The notes under the pieces are model-generated. The model was given only the letters and a program-made list of their open reading frames with translations. It did not search any database and was not told where the DNA came from. From Gymnothorax reevesii (lineage: Eukaryota; Chordata; Actinopteri; Anguilliformes; Muraenidae), in NCBI GenBank assembly GCA_029721435.1, contig CM056573.1:1134001-1198000 (forward strand): a stretch of DNA of 64,000 nt. The letters run 5' to 3'. This document shows positions 25,401 through 33,528 of this stretch, piece after piece. The first letter of the stretch is position 1; each line of letters opens with the position of its first letter. The position numbers were made by a program, and so were the translations under genes.

Positions 25401-28400
25401 GTTTAAAAGATATATAAAGCTGCGTGTCATCTGCATAACAATGGTACTTCACATCATAACTACTTATGATGCTTCCAAGGGGAAGCATGTATAAGGAAAA
25501 CAGCAGAGGGCCCAGAACAGATCCTTGAGGTATTCCAAAATTCACCTTTGAATACTCAGAGGAATTACCATTTACTCTGACAAACTGACATCTATCAGAA
25601 AGATAGGACTTAAACCATGAAAGGGCGAGTCCAGAAATACCAACCAGATTTTCTAGCCTGTGAAGAAGAATATGGTGGTTTATCGTGTCGAAGGCAGCAC
25701 TCAGATCTAGTAGGACAAGGACAGAGATGCGGCCACAGTCCATGGAGAGAAGTAGATCATTCATTACTACAGTGAGGGCTGTTTCAGTGCTATGATGTTT
25801 TCTAAAGCCAGATTGAAACCTATCATTTACCTTATTCGTTTGCAAGAAGCAAGTGAGCTGTTGGGCAACACATTTCTCAAGGATCTTGGATAGAAATGGA
25901 AGGTTTGAGATCGGCCTATAATTGGCCAAAACTGTTGGATCTAAATTTGGTTTTTTGAGTAGAGGCTTAATTTCAGCAATCTTAAATGAAGTCGGAATCA
26001 AACCTGAAATCAGGGAAGAATTGATTATGTGCAGAATTTGACTGCCAAGAATGGGCAGGAGTTCCTTCAGTAACTTACTTGGGATGGGATCTAAGAGACA
26101 AGTTGTTGATTTGGAAGTAGCGACCAGTTTGGCAAGTTCGCTCGGGGATATGGGAGAGAATGAATTAAATTGGTTTATATGCATAGCATGAGGTTTTAAG
26201 TTAAGGCCTTCACCAACTGCCAGGGAAGCACTAATATTTTCTCTAATTTCAATTATTTTGCCACTAAAGAATTTTAGAAAATCATCACTGCTGCAGGATG
26301 GTGGAATTTGAGGGGAACTTGCAGCATGGTTGTTTGTTAATTTGGCCACTATTTTGAACAAGAATCGAGGGTCATTTTTATTTTCCTGTATAAGATTTGC
26401 AAAATATGACGACCTAGCAACAGACAAAGCCTGCTTATACACAACAAGGCTCTCTTTCCAAGCACAATGGAATACCTGGAGTTTAGTGCAGCGCCATTTG
26501 CGTTCTAGTTGACGGGATTTTTGCTTTAGAGTCCGCGTCCGGTCAGTGTACCATGGGGCTGGTCTCTTATTCTGAGTAGCCTTTTTAAATTTCAATGGGG
26601 CAACTACATCAAGTGTACTACGGAGGGCATTAGCAAACTTACCTGCCATTTCATCAATACAGAGGGGGCTGGCTGGATAATCAAGATAAGTTGGTAGTAC
26701 TTCAATGAATTGTGAAGATGTTGTGGCAGTAAAAGTACGACTTACGTACATCCTATTTTCTAATAATACAGGGTGGGCCAATTGTAGACTGGATGTTAAA
26801 AGAAAATTGTCCGATAAGCTGGGATTGTGTGAATGGATGTCAACTTTGGCAATCTCAACACCAAAGCTTAAGATCAGGTCTAAAGTATGACCATGAATAT
26901 GTGTTGGGCCAATGACACTCTGAGTGAAGCCAACCGATTCCACAAGATTAGTAAAGATGGATGTTGAAGAATTATCTAGAATTATCTACAAAGACTGATG
27001 AAGTTGGCCGGATGTGAATAATGATGTGTATGAAGTTTGCAGTCTCTTGTCTTTTTTGAAGACTCAAATTTTCTCAATTTTTCTCCTGTTCTTGTTCTGA
27101 TTCTCTCTTGTTTTTCACGTCTTCAGTAGTTTTCTGCAATATTCTTGCACCATTTTCTGGCATGACCTTGGATGTTTACATAATACACCCTTACTGATAT
27201 TTTTACAAAGAAGAATGATGGTCTTGCCTCTGCTTTTTTCAGCTTATTTATTGCCATGCATTTGGGAGGTTTTTAATACTGTAATTAATAATTTGGCATT
27301 AATTCTTTATGGGGAATTTATATATAAGTGGAACTAAAAACCCCCATTTTCTTTCTTTTTATGGTCTCGGGGTGGGGGGGAAGAATTATTTTAGTTCTCT
27401 GTCCTTAAAAACAGTTTTTCTGGAGGTTTCTGCCATCATGTCGGACACACAATTTTGCATAATCTCCCTCTCATTGGGGCAAGAGGAATCTTCTAAAAAT
27501 ATTCAATATTTCCTGAAGCCTGCTCAGATACAGGCTGCATGGTCATTGGCTGTTGCTTCTTGCTGTGATGTGATTAGCTGTATTTTGGCGTTAGGATATG
27601 TGAGGTACAGGCCGTGGACGGCACCACCATCACCTGCTTCACGGTTCGGGAGTGTGAGGGGTCCAGTCGGATGGGATCCCGCCCTCGCAGGTATCTCTTC
27701 ACAGGTCACGGCAACGGAAGCATCCAGATGTGGGACCTGACAACCGCCATGGACCTGGTCAACAAGACTGAGGACAAGGCCAAGCGGGAAACCGGTAAGG
27801 CCTGTCGCGACATTTCGTTTTACTCACCAGTAAAAATCCCATCCACAAAACCTGATGACTGGTTAAACTTTTCTCAGGCTGTGATGTCACTGGGCAGATA
27901 TTTTTATTTTGCCAGATTGCCCTACCCCTGCCTTTTGTCAGTTGGCCATTTCCAATGTATAAACTGAAGCTGTCCGCTCCCACCTGCAACTCTCGATACA
28001 CTCCTTAGCTTTCCTCATCCAGGTACTGCAAAATGTTGAAGTACTTCAAACACAGGAAGTAAAATGCTTCGCCAACTTCTGTTACATTGTCACTTTAAAG
28101 CAAAGAGGTACAATATTCAGCAGTGGCTAATCACGTGACATGAGTCTAACTGAGCATGTGTTTCAATTACTGTAGGCAAAACTGAAGGCAAATGGCTCAA
28201 TATACCTGATTTTATATATCTGGAAAAATTCATCGCACCTCACCCCCGCCCCCCCTCTCTGTTCCAAGTTTTTTCTTGTGGTTTGCTGGAGACCTAAAGC
28301 CTCGGGGATGGTTTTGTAACCCTTTTCAGACTGATGGATGACAATAACATTCATTCTTCTCTCTTCCATGATTTATTTTGATCGCAGCATAGTGTGGGGC

Positions 28401-31400
28401 CTATTGAAACTTTTTAGCCTCAATCACATTGCTGGAAAAGTTCTGCTTAAGTGATGTTCAGATGTTCAAGTGACTTGATCTGAAGTTCACAGTAACTGCC
28501 CCCTTACTCCATCAAAATGTTAACTAGAAAAGCACTCGGAGAACGCAGAACTCCGCCAGGGGGCAGCAAAACCCAAGAGCACGGCGATTGGAACTCCGGC
28601 CCATTGGAAAGACTTGAAATCTTGAACTTTTGGCGTATATCTCAGCAGTACTTTGGCCTAGATATGCCAAAATTTAATCAGCTGTTCCTTGACTTAATAC
28701 CCACCTACCCTGAAAATTTCATCATTACTTTTTGAGTTATTTTGGAAACCAACAAACAAACCCAGGCAAAAACATAACCTCCTTGGCGGAGGTAATAATT
28801 GCATTAACTGGAGTAGAAAACCTGGGATTGATGCCTTAGTGTGTCTAGTGTAACGTAACTCAATTATCAATTACATTTTGATTAACTAAAAGGGGAACTT
28901 TAGCAAACTTCACTAGTTCTCTAGATGTTGGATAATCTTCTCCCTCCATAAATTAAATTATCATTTAACTGATCTGTTTTGCATTACTCTTATATTATTT
29001 TGAAGACCTGAAACAGAATTGTGACACGTGAAAATAAATCAGGCAAATGATTTTTATTCAACAAAATTAGAACGTTATTAGTCCGGTATGCTTAATTGGA
29101 GCAACTGCTTTTCTGTGAGTAATCATTAAGGATAATGCTTCTTTAACAGTACTGAAGCAGTACGATAAATAATGAAAAGTTGTCAACCATGTTATGCAGG
29201 TTTAGATTAGTTATGATGGGTGTTACGTATTGGTTTTTTTTCTAATTATCTTTCCACATGTTGTATGCTAAAGTTAGGAACTTCTTGGAGCTAATCTAAT
29301 GATGCTACTGTACTCCACAATCCTAGTCATACTATTATCTATTTCAACTCAACTGTTTTATGTTGGTACAAAAACATGACGAAGCAAATTTATTTTTCTG
29401 TCTTGTTATCAATATCACAGAAATTCTGAGTAAACCGCAAGGAGTGCAGTGGTTTCACATAAATCCACATTAGCAGTGCAACACTAAGTCCTATAAAGAG
29501 CACTACAGCTCGAGATATAACCAGTGCATTTACTTTCTCTAATAGAGAGAAAATAAGTCAATTAAATCTGCATGGCTTAAATGCAGCCTAAACAATACAG
29601 TGGAGTGAAAATCAATGCCAGTGAACCTGTAGAACCCATTAAGCATCGGAACACGATTTGAAAAGGCCTCCTCTGGGGTTACAGCTCTCTCTGAGCTCTA
29701 GTGCAAACATTTTACCCTCCGAAATATAGATTCTAGTCGACTCAAAGTAAAGTGTTTTAAACTCACAGTGGAGTCAAAAGTTCATCAATGACTGAAGCAC
29801 TCTGGGGAAAAAAAAAAATATTTTCTCCTTGATTTCTTCTATTTTTTGCTTATTTGTCATATGTAAATGTTTTAGATCCTCAAATAATTTTAATATAAGA
29901 CAAAGACAAGGTGAGTAAGCACAAAATGCAGCCTTTAAACTGTCATTTCATTTGTTGATCGTAAAGAGTTATTGAAAACCTGTATCACCCATGTGGAAAA
30001 ATCACTGCTCCCTAAACCTGATAACTGGATGGGCCACCCTTGGGGGCAACAAGTGCAATCGAACATTTGCAATACCTGGCGATGAGTCCACATATTTACC
30101 CCTCTGAACCTGATGTCACAGCTCTGTAGAAATGACTGGGGTTGAACTGAAAGGATGGAGCATCAACTCTGTTCTGTTTGTGTTGCGCAGAAGTGGGCGG
30201 TCCCACGGAGGAGGAGCTACTGAAGCTGCTGGACCAATGCGACCTGAGCACTTCCCGCTGTGCCACGCCCAATATTAGCCCCGCCCCCTCAGTTCTGCAG
30301 CACAGTAGACTGCGGGAGTCCTGCTCCAGGTGAGGGTGGAGACTTTAAGTCTCATTAAACACGGGGAAGAACCCAAATTTCAGGTGTAGAATTAACCCCT
30401 CACCTTCTGATCACTCACTTGCGCATGACGCACTGATGAAAAGGCTCACAGATGGCTAGCGATGGGCTGATTAGCCGTGGCCGTATGGGAGCTTAAATTC
30501 TTACATGCATCGCAAATATAGGTTTATCTACCCTCAAGTTAAAGCTGACAATCTGCTCTAATTATTATTTGATTTCAAGTCTAAAGTTCCTGGGGAAAAG
30601 GCACGTTGTTATTGATGCAGGATTTTTAGAATCACTGTATATTTATTCCAAATATGAAATTTATAGCTATGTAACTGAATGTCAACTACTGCTAGTATTG
30701 GGGGTATTCGCCACATTTACACGGTTTTCTGATCGGAGTGAGTTGTAGCGGAAAAGCTTTCACATTCGTTTTAAGTGTTTCCTCACTGCCCACTTACAGC
30801 CCATATAATGTGTGGACTGTTTGAACCTTTTTGAAGGCAGAGTCTTTGCTCTTCTTCAGGGCTGTCTGTGTTCTTCAGATCGCCGTTCTGTCTCGCCTGC
30901 AGTCATGTGGGTTTAAAACCCCTTCAACTCCAACTTTCAATTGAAGTTTTCCTTTTAGCAGCTAAAAAGCATTTTTTTATACAGTTTTGTAATCACACAC
31001 AGATTCTGCACCTGCTGGTTGCATTACTTCACTGAAGCTACATCACACTGATACTGAGGGAAATATTCAAACCCAGAATGCAGTGTTTTTGTGGCCACAT
31101 TACCTCAAATATAAACTGTATAGATCCTGTGCGTCGTTTGTACACACTTCCCTGTAATTCAGCTGGATATAATTGATATCGTTGGAAACCTTTGGATCAC
31201 CAGTAGAATTTAAAATTGGCCTGAAGTTCCACAGGTTTGAATACAGCAGCTGTATCTGACAGCTGTACATGGGTCAGTAGGTTTTATGGGGTTAAGCCAG
31301 CTAGATATCGATATCCTGAGGTGACCACTGCAGTCATTTTTTCAGCGGCAAAGTAATATGTAGAAAGAAAGTGGACAGTTTAGATGAGGATTTCCCATAA

Positions 31401-32029
31401 TCCTTCACTTCCTGCTGATGTTTCTGTTCTCCAGCCTGCAGCTGCAGCCTCAGGATCCCATCCCGGAGACGGCCACTTACGGGGCGCTGCGGCCGTACAG
31501 AGAGAGCCCCCTACTGGCCCGAGCCCGCCGCACCGAGAGCTTCCACAGTTACCGCGAGTTCCAGAACACCCTGGGGAGGGGCCTACTGGAGCTGAATGGG
31601 CAGGGCGCTGCATCGCTGGGGCCGGGGCCTGGAGGGGGTCTGGGGGAGGCCCGCCTCTCGGTAGGGGAGGCCGGTGACAATGGAGATAAACGGGGCGCGA
31701 CCGGAGAGCCGTGGCCGGGACGAGCCCCCGAAGTTCAGCCGGCTACGGTCCCACCTGACAGCCCTGGCGACACCCGCAGGAAAGCTCCGCCCCTGGAGGA
31801 GGAGGGGCCGGAGCTCCGGCAGGAGGGGAGGAAGAGGGGCGCCTTCGATGGGAGCTTCCTGGCCCGGAAGAGGGGGCCTCCCGTCCCCCAGCTGGCCTCC
31901 CTGCCTTCCAGCGGTGACACAGGCGGCAGCGACTCATCCAGCACGGCGTCCCCGTCGCCCACGAAGGTGTCCACCTCGCCCCGACACAGGAGGGGGACGG
32001 ACCCCTCAGGACAGGAGTACAGCCTGTGA
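3099..32029 (+). CDS. kctd3: KCTD3, BTB/POZ and WD40 protein (whole gene, 18 coding exons)
   Basis: KCTD3 is a potassium-channel-tetramerisation-domain protein reported to bind HCN3 and raise its surface expression; its paralogue is SHKBP1. The exons join in frame to 2502 nt, 833 aa, close to the human protein (about 815 aa). The BTB/T1 domain covers roughly residues 13-115 ([52 protein letters not shown]). Residues 116-180 are a Pro/Ala-rich linker. Residues 181-590 form WD40-like blades ([58 protein letters not shown]). The C-terminus carries [18 protein letters not shown] and ends SGQEYSL, as in KCTD3 rather than SHKBP1. The ATG follows a GC-rich leader and is in good context (aacATGG). 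All junctions are GT/AG with consistent phase. Confidence 0.97.
3170..4992 (+). other. kctd3: kctd3 intron 1
   Basis: AT-rich intron with no further exon seen. It holds a T-rich tract near 4455-4482 and a 125-bp MITE listed separately. Confidence 0.6.
4754..4878. repeat. Short MITE with perfect 23-bp terminal inverted repeats
   Basis: AATGTCCAAATTTATCACAT with TAT following (4754-4776) is repeated as its exact reverse complement at 4856-4878. The 79-bp core has no coding potential. It is non-autonomous; the superfamily cannot be assigned from these ends. Confidence 0.75.
4993..5046 (+). CDS. kctd3: kctd3 coding exon 2
   Basis: Residues 24-42 ([17 protein letters not shown]), the continuation of the BTB fold. 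It is bounded by atttcag and gtagga. Confidence 0.95.
5047..6721 (+). other. kctd3: kctd3 intron 2
   Basis: No coding exon, mobile element with recognisable ends or array is seen in these 1.7 kb. Confidence 0.55.
6722..6767 (+). CDS. kctd3: kctd3 coding exon 3
   Basis: Residues 42-57 ([15 protein letters not shown]). It ends in phase 0 at GGAGCC|gtgagt. Its 46-nt size makes it easy to miss in an ORF search. Confidence 0.94.
7147..7395. mobile_element. Tc1/mariner-type terminal fragment in kctd3 intron 3
   Basis: The stretch beginning tacagtacttaacaaattta and continuing to gcatggcctcctttggcctt resembles the terminal region of an abundant fish Tc1-like family as I recall it. The transposase part is absent, so this is a solo end. 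Confidence 0.5.
7616..9463. mobile_element. Harbinger-like DNA transposon remnant, non-autonomous
   Basis: The ends are inverted repeats: GGCCCTCATTTATCAAACTT at the left and its imperfect complement, ending aatgagggcc, at the right. Both are flanked by the 3-bp direct repeat ATT (7613-7615, 9464-9466), the duplication size of PIF/Harbinger. Inside, 7839-8009 encodes [17 protein letters not shown], then a TAA at 7890-7892, then [19 protein letters not shown]. This looks like a broken Myb/SANT-like DNA-binding protein of such elements. A DDE transposase is not seen. A smaller MITE is nested at 8781-8995. Confidence 0.65.
8781..8995. repeat. MITE nested in the Harbinger-like element
   Basis: CACTGAGCAACAAAAGAAAC at 8781 faces its near-complement ending gttgttcagtg at 8995; the arms are about 27 bp. 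Both ends sit in TATAT(A) sequence, compatible with a TA target duplication and a mariner-type MITE. Confidence 0.65.
9562..9635 (+). CDS. kctd3: kctd3 coding exon 4
   Basis: Residues 58-82 ([18 protein letters not shown], then TKELDLR), the conserved second half of the BTB domain. The donor is CTGCG|gtgggt. Confidence 0.96.
9754..9812 (+). CDS. kctd3: kctd3 coding exon 5
   Basis: Residues 82-102 ([19 protein letters not shown]). The flanking intron 4 is only 118 bp. Confidence 0.96.
9853..10276. repeat. TTAA-ended MITE with a nested SINE (kctd3 intron 5)
   Basis: TTAA at 9849-9852 and 10277-10280 flank ends starting CCCATAGAACGCTGAAAT and ending agcttgaaggg. Internal palindromic arms (acctatcatgtgccgact and agtcgccacatgataggt) match the copy at 39849-40052. 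A tRNA-derived SINE interrupts the loop. TTAA flanks suggest a piggyBac-like family. Confidence 0.65.
9977..10176 (-). repeat. tRNA-derived SINE
   Basis: Read on the minus strand, a tRNA-like head carries an A-box-like TGGCACATCGG and a B-box GGTTCGATTCC, followed by a CT-rich body and CTGAATGTCCATCTAATAA. The element sits between imperfect copies of AGCTCTTTT, its likely target duplication. It is a SINE head, not a functional tRNA gene. Confidence 0.7.
11030..11110 (+). CDS. kctd3: kctd3 coding exon 6
   Basis: Residues 102-129 ([18 protein letters not shown], then FHGYLPPP). Donor CCAG|gtgcgt. The 32-bp minisatellite begins 16 bp after this exon. Confidence 0.95.
11127..12216. repeat. kctd3: 32-bp minisatellite, 34 units, in kctd3 intron 6
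   Basis: The unit consists of the near-palindrome GCACCGCTGCGGTGC followed by TTAACCACTGTACTGCC. The first and last cores lie exactly 33 unit lengths apart (11129 to 12185), so the array shows no net insertion or deletion. Only scattered substitutions occur: CTTTACC in two units, CACAGTACTG in three, CTGTTCTG and AACTACTG near the start. Each unit carries three CpGs, giving about 100 in the array. Confidence 0.97.
12573..12728 (+). CDS. kctd3: kctd3 coding exon 7
   Basis: Residues 129-181, from AIPARKEGT to AEDLQRLG. This is the linker between BTB and propeller, rich in Pro, Ala and Gly and poorly conserved. Exon limits are set by cacag and by CTCG|gtgcgt, which give the phase needed for exon 8. 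Confidence 0.85.
12729..14060 (+). other. kctd3: kctd3 intron 7, left part
   Basis: No exon is seen. 12818-13020 resembles a decayed fish repeat (ttaagggccttgctcaaggg). The phrase AGTGTCCGTAACAT occurs at 13616 and 13793, and again at 16848 beyond the Tc1 pair. Confidence 0.5.
14066..15125 (+). mobile_element. Tc1/mariner element A, 3'-truncated
   Basis: The left terminal repeat (accaaacccaaaaccagtga) is followed by a transposase frame starting at 14434 ([14 protein letters not shown]). It includes the helix-turn-helix part ([15 protein letters not shown]) and the first catalytic Asp region ([11 protein letters not shown]). Similarity to element B stops near 15120, before the second Asp and the Glu, so this copy cannot encode an active DDE enzyme. 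The right end is missing and element B abuts it in the opposite direction. Confidence 0.88.
15157..16771 (-). mobile_element. Tc1/mariner element B, full length with TA target duplication
   Basis: The terminal repeats (ACTACAAACCCAAAACCAGT and complement) end exactly inside TA dinucleotides at 15155-15156 and 16772-16773, the standard Tc1/mariner duplication. The element is 1615 bp and carries one transposase frame on the minus strand, listed separately. It is intronic to kctd3 and antisense to it. Confidence 0.92.
15384..16406 (-). pseudogene. Tc1 transposase, DD34E type, one premature stop
   Basis: The enzyme would cut and paste its own element at TA sites. Reading from 16406, the frame gives [18 protein letters not shown], a paired-type helix-turn-helix ([17 protein letters not shown]), a basic GRKPTL region and the catalytic motifs [19 protein letters not shown] and SPIENVW, spaced as in Tc1 DD34E enzymes. 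A TGA at 15537-15539 (codon 290) follows RIMKRKI. The same frame then continues without indel ([19 protein letters not shown]) to GDVTQW and a TAA at 15384-15386, exactly 341 codons in all. A CGA-to-TGA change at a CpG is the simplest explanation, which is inference. The stop removes about 51 C-terminal residues. Confidence 0.9.
16774..17236 (+). other. kctd3: kctd3 intron 7, right part
   Basis: Apart from the third AGTGTCCGTAACAT phrase at 16848 and a TTTA repeat at 17080-17104, nothing is recognised. Confidence 0.5.
17237..17327 (+). CDS. kctd3: kctd3 coding exon 8
   Basis: Residues 181-211 ([18 protein letters not shown], then [12 protein letters not shown]), the first propeller blade. 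The upstream Gly is split across intron 7. Confidence 0.95.
17467..17657 (+). CDS. kctd3: kctd3 coding exon 9
   Basis: Residues 211-275 ([18 protein letters not shown] to [14 protein letters not shown]). Intron 8 is 139 bp and ends in a GT microsatellite. Confidence 0.97.
17757..17872 (+). CDS. kctd3: kctd3 coding exon 10
   Basis: Residues 275-313 ([18 protein letters not shown], then [15 protein letters not shown]), a WD-type blade. It ends in phase 0. Confidence 0.97.
18350..18437 (+). CDS. kctd3: kctd3 coding exon 11
   Basis: Residues 314-343 ([18 protein letters not shown], then [11 protein letters not shown]). Bounded by gctcag and G|gtgaga. Confidence 0.96.
19012..19300 (+). repeat. 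Dispersed fish repeat, plus-strand copy
   Basis: It starts acctccaccagtaggtgat, contains tttgtttgtcagtttgttt, and ends cttgagtaccttctagttt. It shares its right end with 1-142 and is the inverse of 28517-28795. No coding potential is seen. It sits in kctd3 intron 11. Confidence 0.5.
19412..19528 (+). CDS. kctd3: kctd3 coding exon 12
   Basis: Residues 343-382 ([18 protein letters not shown] to [11 protein letters not shown]). Intron 12 is only 93 bp and contains a poly-T run. Confidence 0.97.
19622..19792 (+). CDS. kctd3: kctd3 coding exon 13
   Basis: Residues 382-439 ([18 protein letters not shown], then [20 protein letters not shown]). Bounded by cctcag and CTCAG|gtgggc. Confidence 0.97.
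19793..20605 (+). other. kctd3: kctd3 intron 13
   Basis: Unique-looking AT-rich intron; no exon or repeat is recognised. Confidence 0.5.
20606..20761 (+). CDS. kctd3: kctd3 coding exon 14
   Basis: Residues 439-491 ([18 protein letters not shown] to [10 protein letters not shown]). Confidence 0.97.
20762..21298 (+). other. kctd3: kctd3 intron 14
   Basis: A GA-rich start, then ordinary AT-rich intron. No further feature is seen. Confidence 0.5.
21299..21395 (+). CDS. kctd3: kctd3 coding exon 15
   Basis: Residues 491-523 ([18 protein letters not shown], then [13 protein letters not shown]). The following intron 15 is 6.2 kb and mostly transposon. Confidence 0.97.
21641..23367. mobile_element. 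hAT-like non-autonomous transposon in kctd3 intron 15
   Basis: Ends CAGTGGCGGT (21641) and ACCGCCACTG (to 23367) are perfect 10-bp inverted repeats typical of hAT elements. The flanks CTTGGGGC and CTTAGGGC are an 8-bp target duplication with one mismatch, the size expected for hAT. No transposase motif was found in 1727 bp. A long TA microsatellite lies inside. Confidence 0.8.
22412..22482. repeat. (TA)n microsatellite
   Basis: About 35 TA dinucleotides without interruption, inside the hAT-like element. Confidence 0.97.
24092..24496. repeat. Three-copy internal repeat in the LINE 3' UTR
   Basis: A phrase of about 95 bp, from accatatggacct to ggttccacatggattt, occurs at 24092-24186, 24295-24387 and 24404-24496 with small differences, separated by 108 and 16 bp. 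Confidence 0.85.
24595..26943 (-). pseudogene. LINE reverse transcriptase ORF, intact from the endonuclease end to the C-terminus
   Basis: 782 codons without a stop. The endonuclease tail motif ([16 protein letters not shown]) is followed by reverse transcriptase blocks: [36 protein letters not shown] and the catalytic [10 protein letters not shown]. Then comes the C-terminal region ([41 protein letters not shown]), as in the CR1/L2/Rex group. The apparent start is internal; the true ORF would extend upstream, where the insertion is truncated, so this copy cannot move by itself. The uninterrupted frame suggests a fairly recent insertion. Confidence 0.88.
27595..27794 (+). CDS. kctd3: kctd3 coding exon 16
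   Basis: Residues 523-590 ([18 protein letters not shown] to [16 protein letters not shown]). The donor ACCG|gtaagg gives an in-frame join (E then [10 protein letters not shown]). The AKRETE stretch looks like a short extension relative to the mammalian protein as I recall it. Confidence 0.94.
27795..28516 (+). other. kctd3: kctd3 intron 16, left part with a Tc1-like remnant
   Basis: 28280-28445 (gatggttttgtaaccctttt, cagactgatggatgac) resembles the distal part of the Tc1-like family found at 37510-39060. The rest is unassigned. Confidence 0.4.
28517..28795 (-). repeat. Dispersed fish repeat, minus-strand copy
   Basis: The inverse of 19012-19300: it opens with actagaaaagcactcggag and closes with aacaaacaaacccaggcaaa and cctccttggcggaggt. 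No protein is encoded. Confidence 0.5.
28800..29765 (+). other. kctd3: kctd3 intron 16, middle part
   Basis: AT-rich intron sequence with no exon, element end or array recognised. Confidence 0.5.
29766..30140. mobile_element. Tc1-like terminal fragment in kctd3 intron 16
   Basis: It starts cagtggagtcaaaagttc and runs through acaaaatgcagcctttaaac to ataactggatgggccaccct. This parallels the first part of the copy at 37510 and is a common fish Tc1-like family. The transposase region is missing. Confidence 0.65.
30191..30329 (+). CDS. kctd3: kctd3 coding exon 17
   Basis: Residues 590-636 ([18 protein letters not shown], then [15 protein letters not shown]). It follows the propeller. Acceptor gcgcag, donor CCAG|gtgagg. 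Confidence 0.96.
30330..31434 (+). other. kctd3: kctd3 intron 17
   Basis: No exon, repeat with clear ends or array is seen. Confidence 0.5.
31435..32029 (+). CDS. kctd3: kctd3 coding exon 18 (terminal)
   Basis: Residues 636-833. The conserved core ([30 protein letters not shown]) leads into a GC-rich, Gly/Pro/Arg-rich segment. A conserved Ser-rich end ([22 protein letters not shown]) follows, with TGA at 32027-32029. The middle of this exon is the most divergent part of the protein. Confidence 0.97.
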
Positions 32030-33528
32030 CTCCACCCACTCCTACAAGCTCATTTTATTAACTGATTCACTTATCATTCCCTGTGTAACTCTGGGCCTAA
32101 TCACAGCTGGGACTCTCCTGTCTTCACCCCTGCGGAGGGGTAGCATCGATTTGGGAAGGTGTGCCGCACAGGCGGTGGGTACACTATCTGAAATGGGCAT
32201 GTAGCTATCTGTGGCTGCGTTTCACTTTGCATTCCTGCTGTTACCGCTGAATAGATAGCCTGCTGCAGCCACCCAGTCGTCCACATGAGGCGCTGTTGAG
32301 GGAAAGGGTGGAGTTGATGCTCAGGGGGAACCCCTGGAAAATGAAAACACTATCCGTGTATAACCCTGAAAACACTACTTTCACAATCCTAGTACTTTGT
32401 AGCCCTCAGTGCTGACAGATCATTCAGACACTACGACATTCAAATACAGGACCATTGCTGGTCTGAGGAAGGTAATTGGCAAACCGGCTCAAGAGGTCAG
32501 AGGTCACTACGTAGCCATTTCTGTTTGTTCCTTTACACACATCTCTTAACCAGTGCTCCGTCTCTTGTGTTGATGAGGGTATGTTTGATTGCGGCCTGTC
32601 AAAAAAATGTCTGATCGTAGGCCGTTTGAGTTTGCGACAGTTGCATTTTAAGACTGTGCAGCTGAGTTTGTGGTATCCTGGTAAAGTGTATGAGTGATGG
32701 CCCAAGGTGTCGAGGGATGGGTCCTGTATCGTAATCATCCTTGATCATTTGTGCTCCTGAGAATCAGTAAGCCTGGTGGTAGCGTTGGTATTGGAACCTG
32801 CTTCTGTTTATTTTTTTGATTACACCCGTTCGCTTTGATGGTTGGGTTTGAGAGGACCATTCAAAACCGCCCCGTTTCAAGGTGACACCTAGCTGTGGAA
32901 GATTTTTGTCGAGCAGATTCTTGACTTGGACCGTTGACTGGATTTTAACATATTCCAGATGCTGCATCAAAGATGCTGGTCCAGACAAAGTGGGTCCAGA
33001 GTATTTTAGTGAGGAGTTCAAACTTTAGGTCTTAACCTCTAGACCACAAAACTGCATTTCCTCTTGAACTGCTACAGAATTTTAACAGCTTTCTAATTCT
33101 GTGGTCTGGGGCTTTAAACCTGAGGGTTGAACTCTAAGCTTAACACGCGGTGATTGAACCAGTGTGTACAGCTCATGTAATATAGTATTCTCACATGTAG
33201 TAAGTATCTAGACAGCGGTATTGTCCTGTGTGTGTGTAACAGGTCTGTTTACCTACTCCGCTGATGTTTTGCAGAATCTTCTTAGACGTTTCATTCCTTA
33301 GTGCTGCCGCAAACACAGGCCTGACCGGGCAACAGATGTTTTTTTTTTTTGGGTGCTTTTCCATGAAGATGCTCACATTTAAACATGTAAATTCTAAATC
33401 TTTAAACACAGAGGGACAGTCTATTTTCCTCCATTTATATTCTCAAGATACTTCTGAAGTTCTGTGCCTTTTTATAAAAATAATAATGATATGCTCTCTG
33501 TGTGGTCATCACTACCATTGCTTTAAGG
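32030..33528 (+). other. kctd3: kctd3 3' UTR and downstream DNA
   Basis: No canonical AATAAA was found close to the stop codon, so the end of the transcript cannot be placed. No other gene is recognised. Confidence 0.4.

Larger units (their letters stand above)
23410..26990 (-). mobile_element. 5'-truncated CR1/L2/Rex-type LINE, antisense to kctd3
   Basis: On the minus strand the element has an RT-bearing frame (24595-26943), a 3' UTR of about 1.1 kb and a tail of tcaat/attga pentamers at 23416-23446. The conserved tgtatagcgctttt stands just before the tail, a common 3' end of fish LINEs. Similarity at the 5' side begins around 26985 within what should be the end of the endonuclease domain (LDNSS...TNLVESVGF), so most of the endonuclease is missing. 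Target-site duplications could not be fixed. Confidence 0.85.

Noticed and set aside
31674..32204. 176-codon frame overlapping kctd3 exon 18
   Set aside because: It is an out-of-frame shadow in a GC-rich coding exon; the kctd3 frame is conserved.
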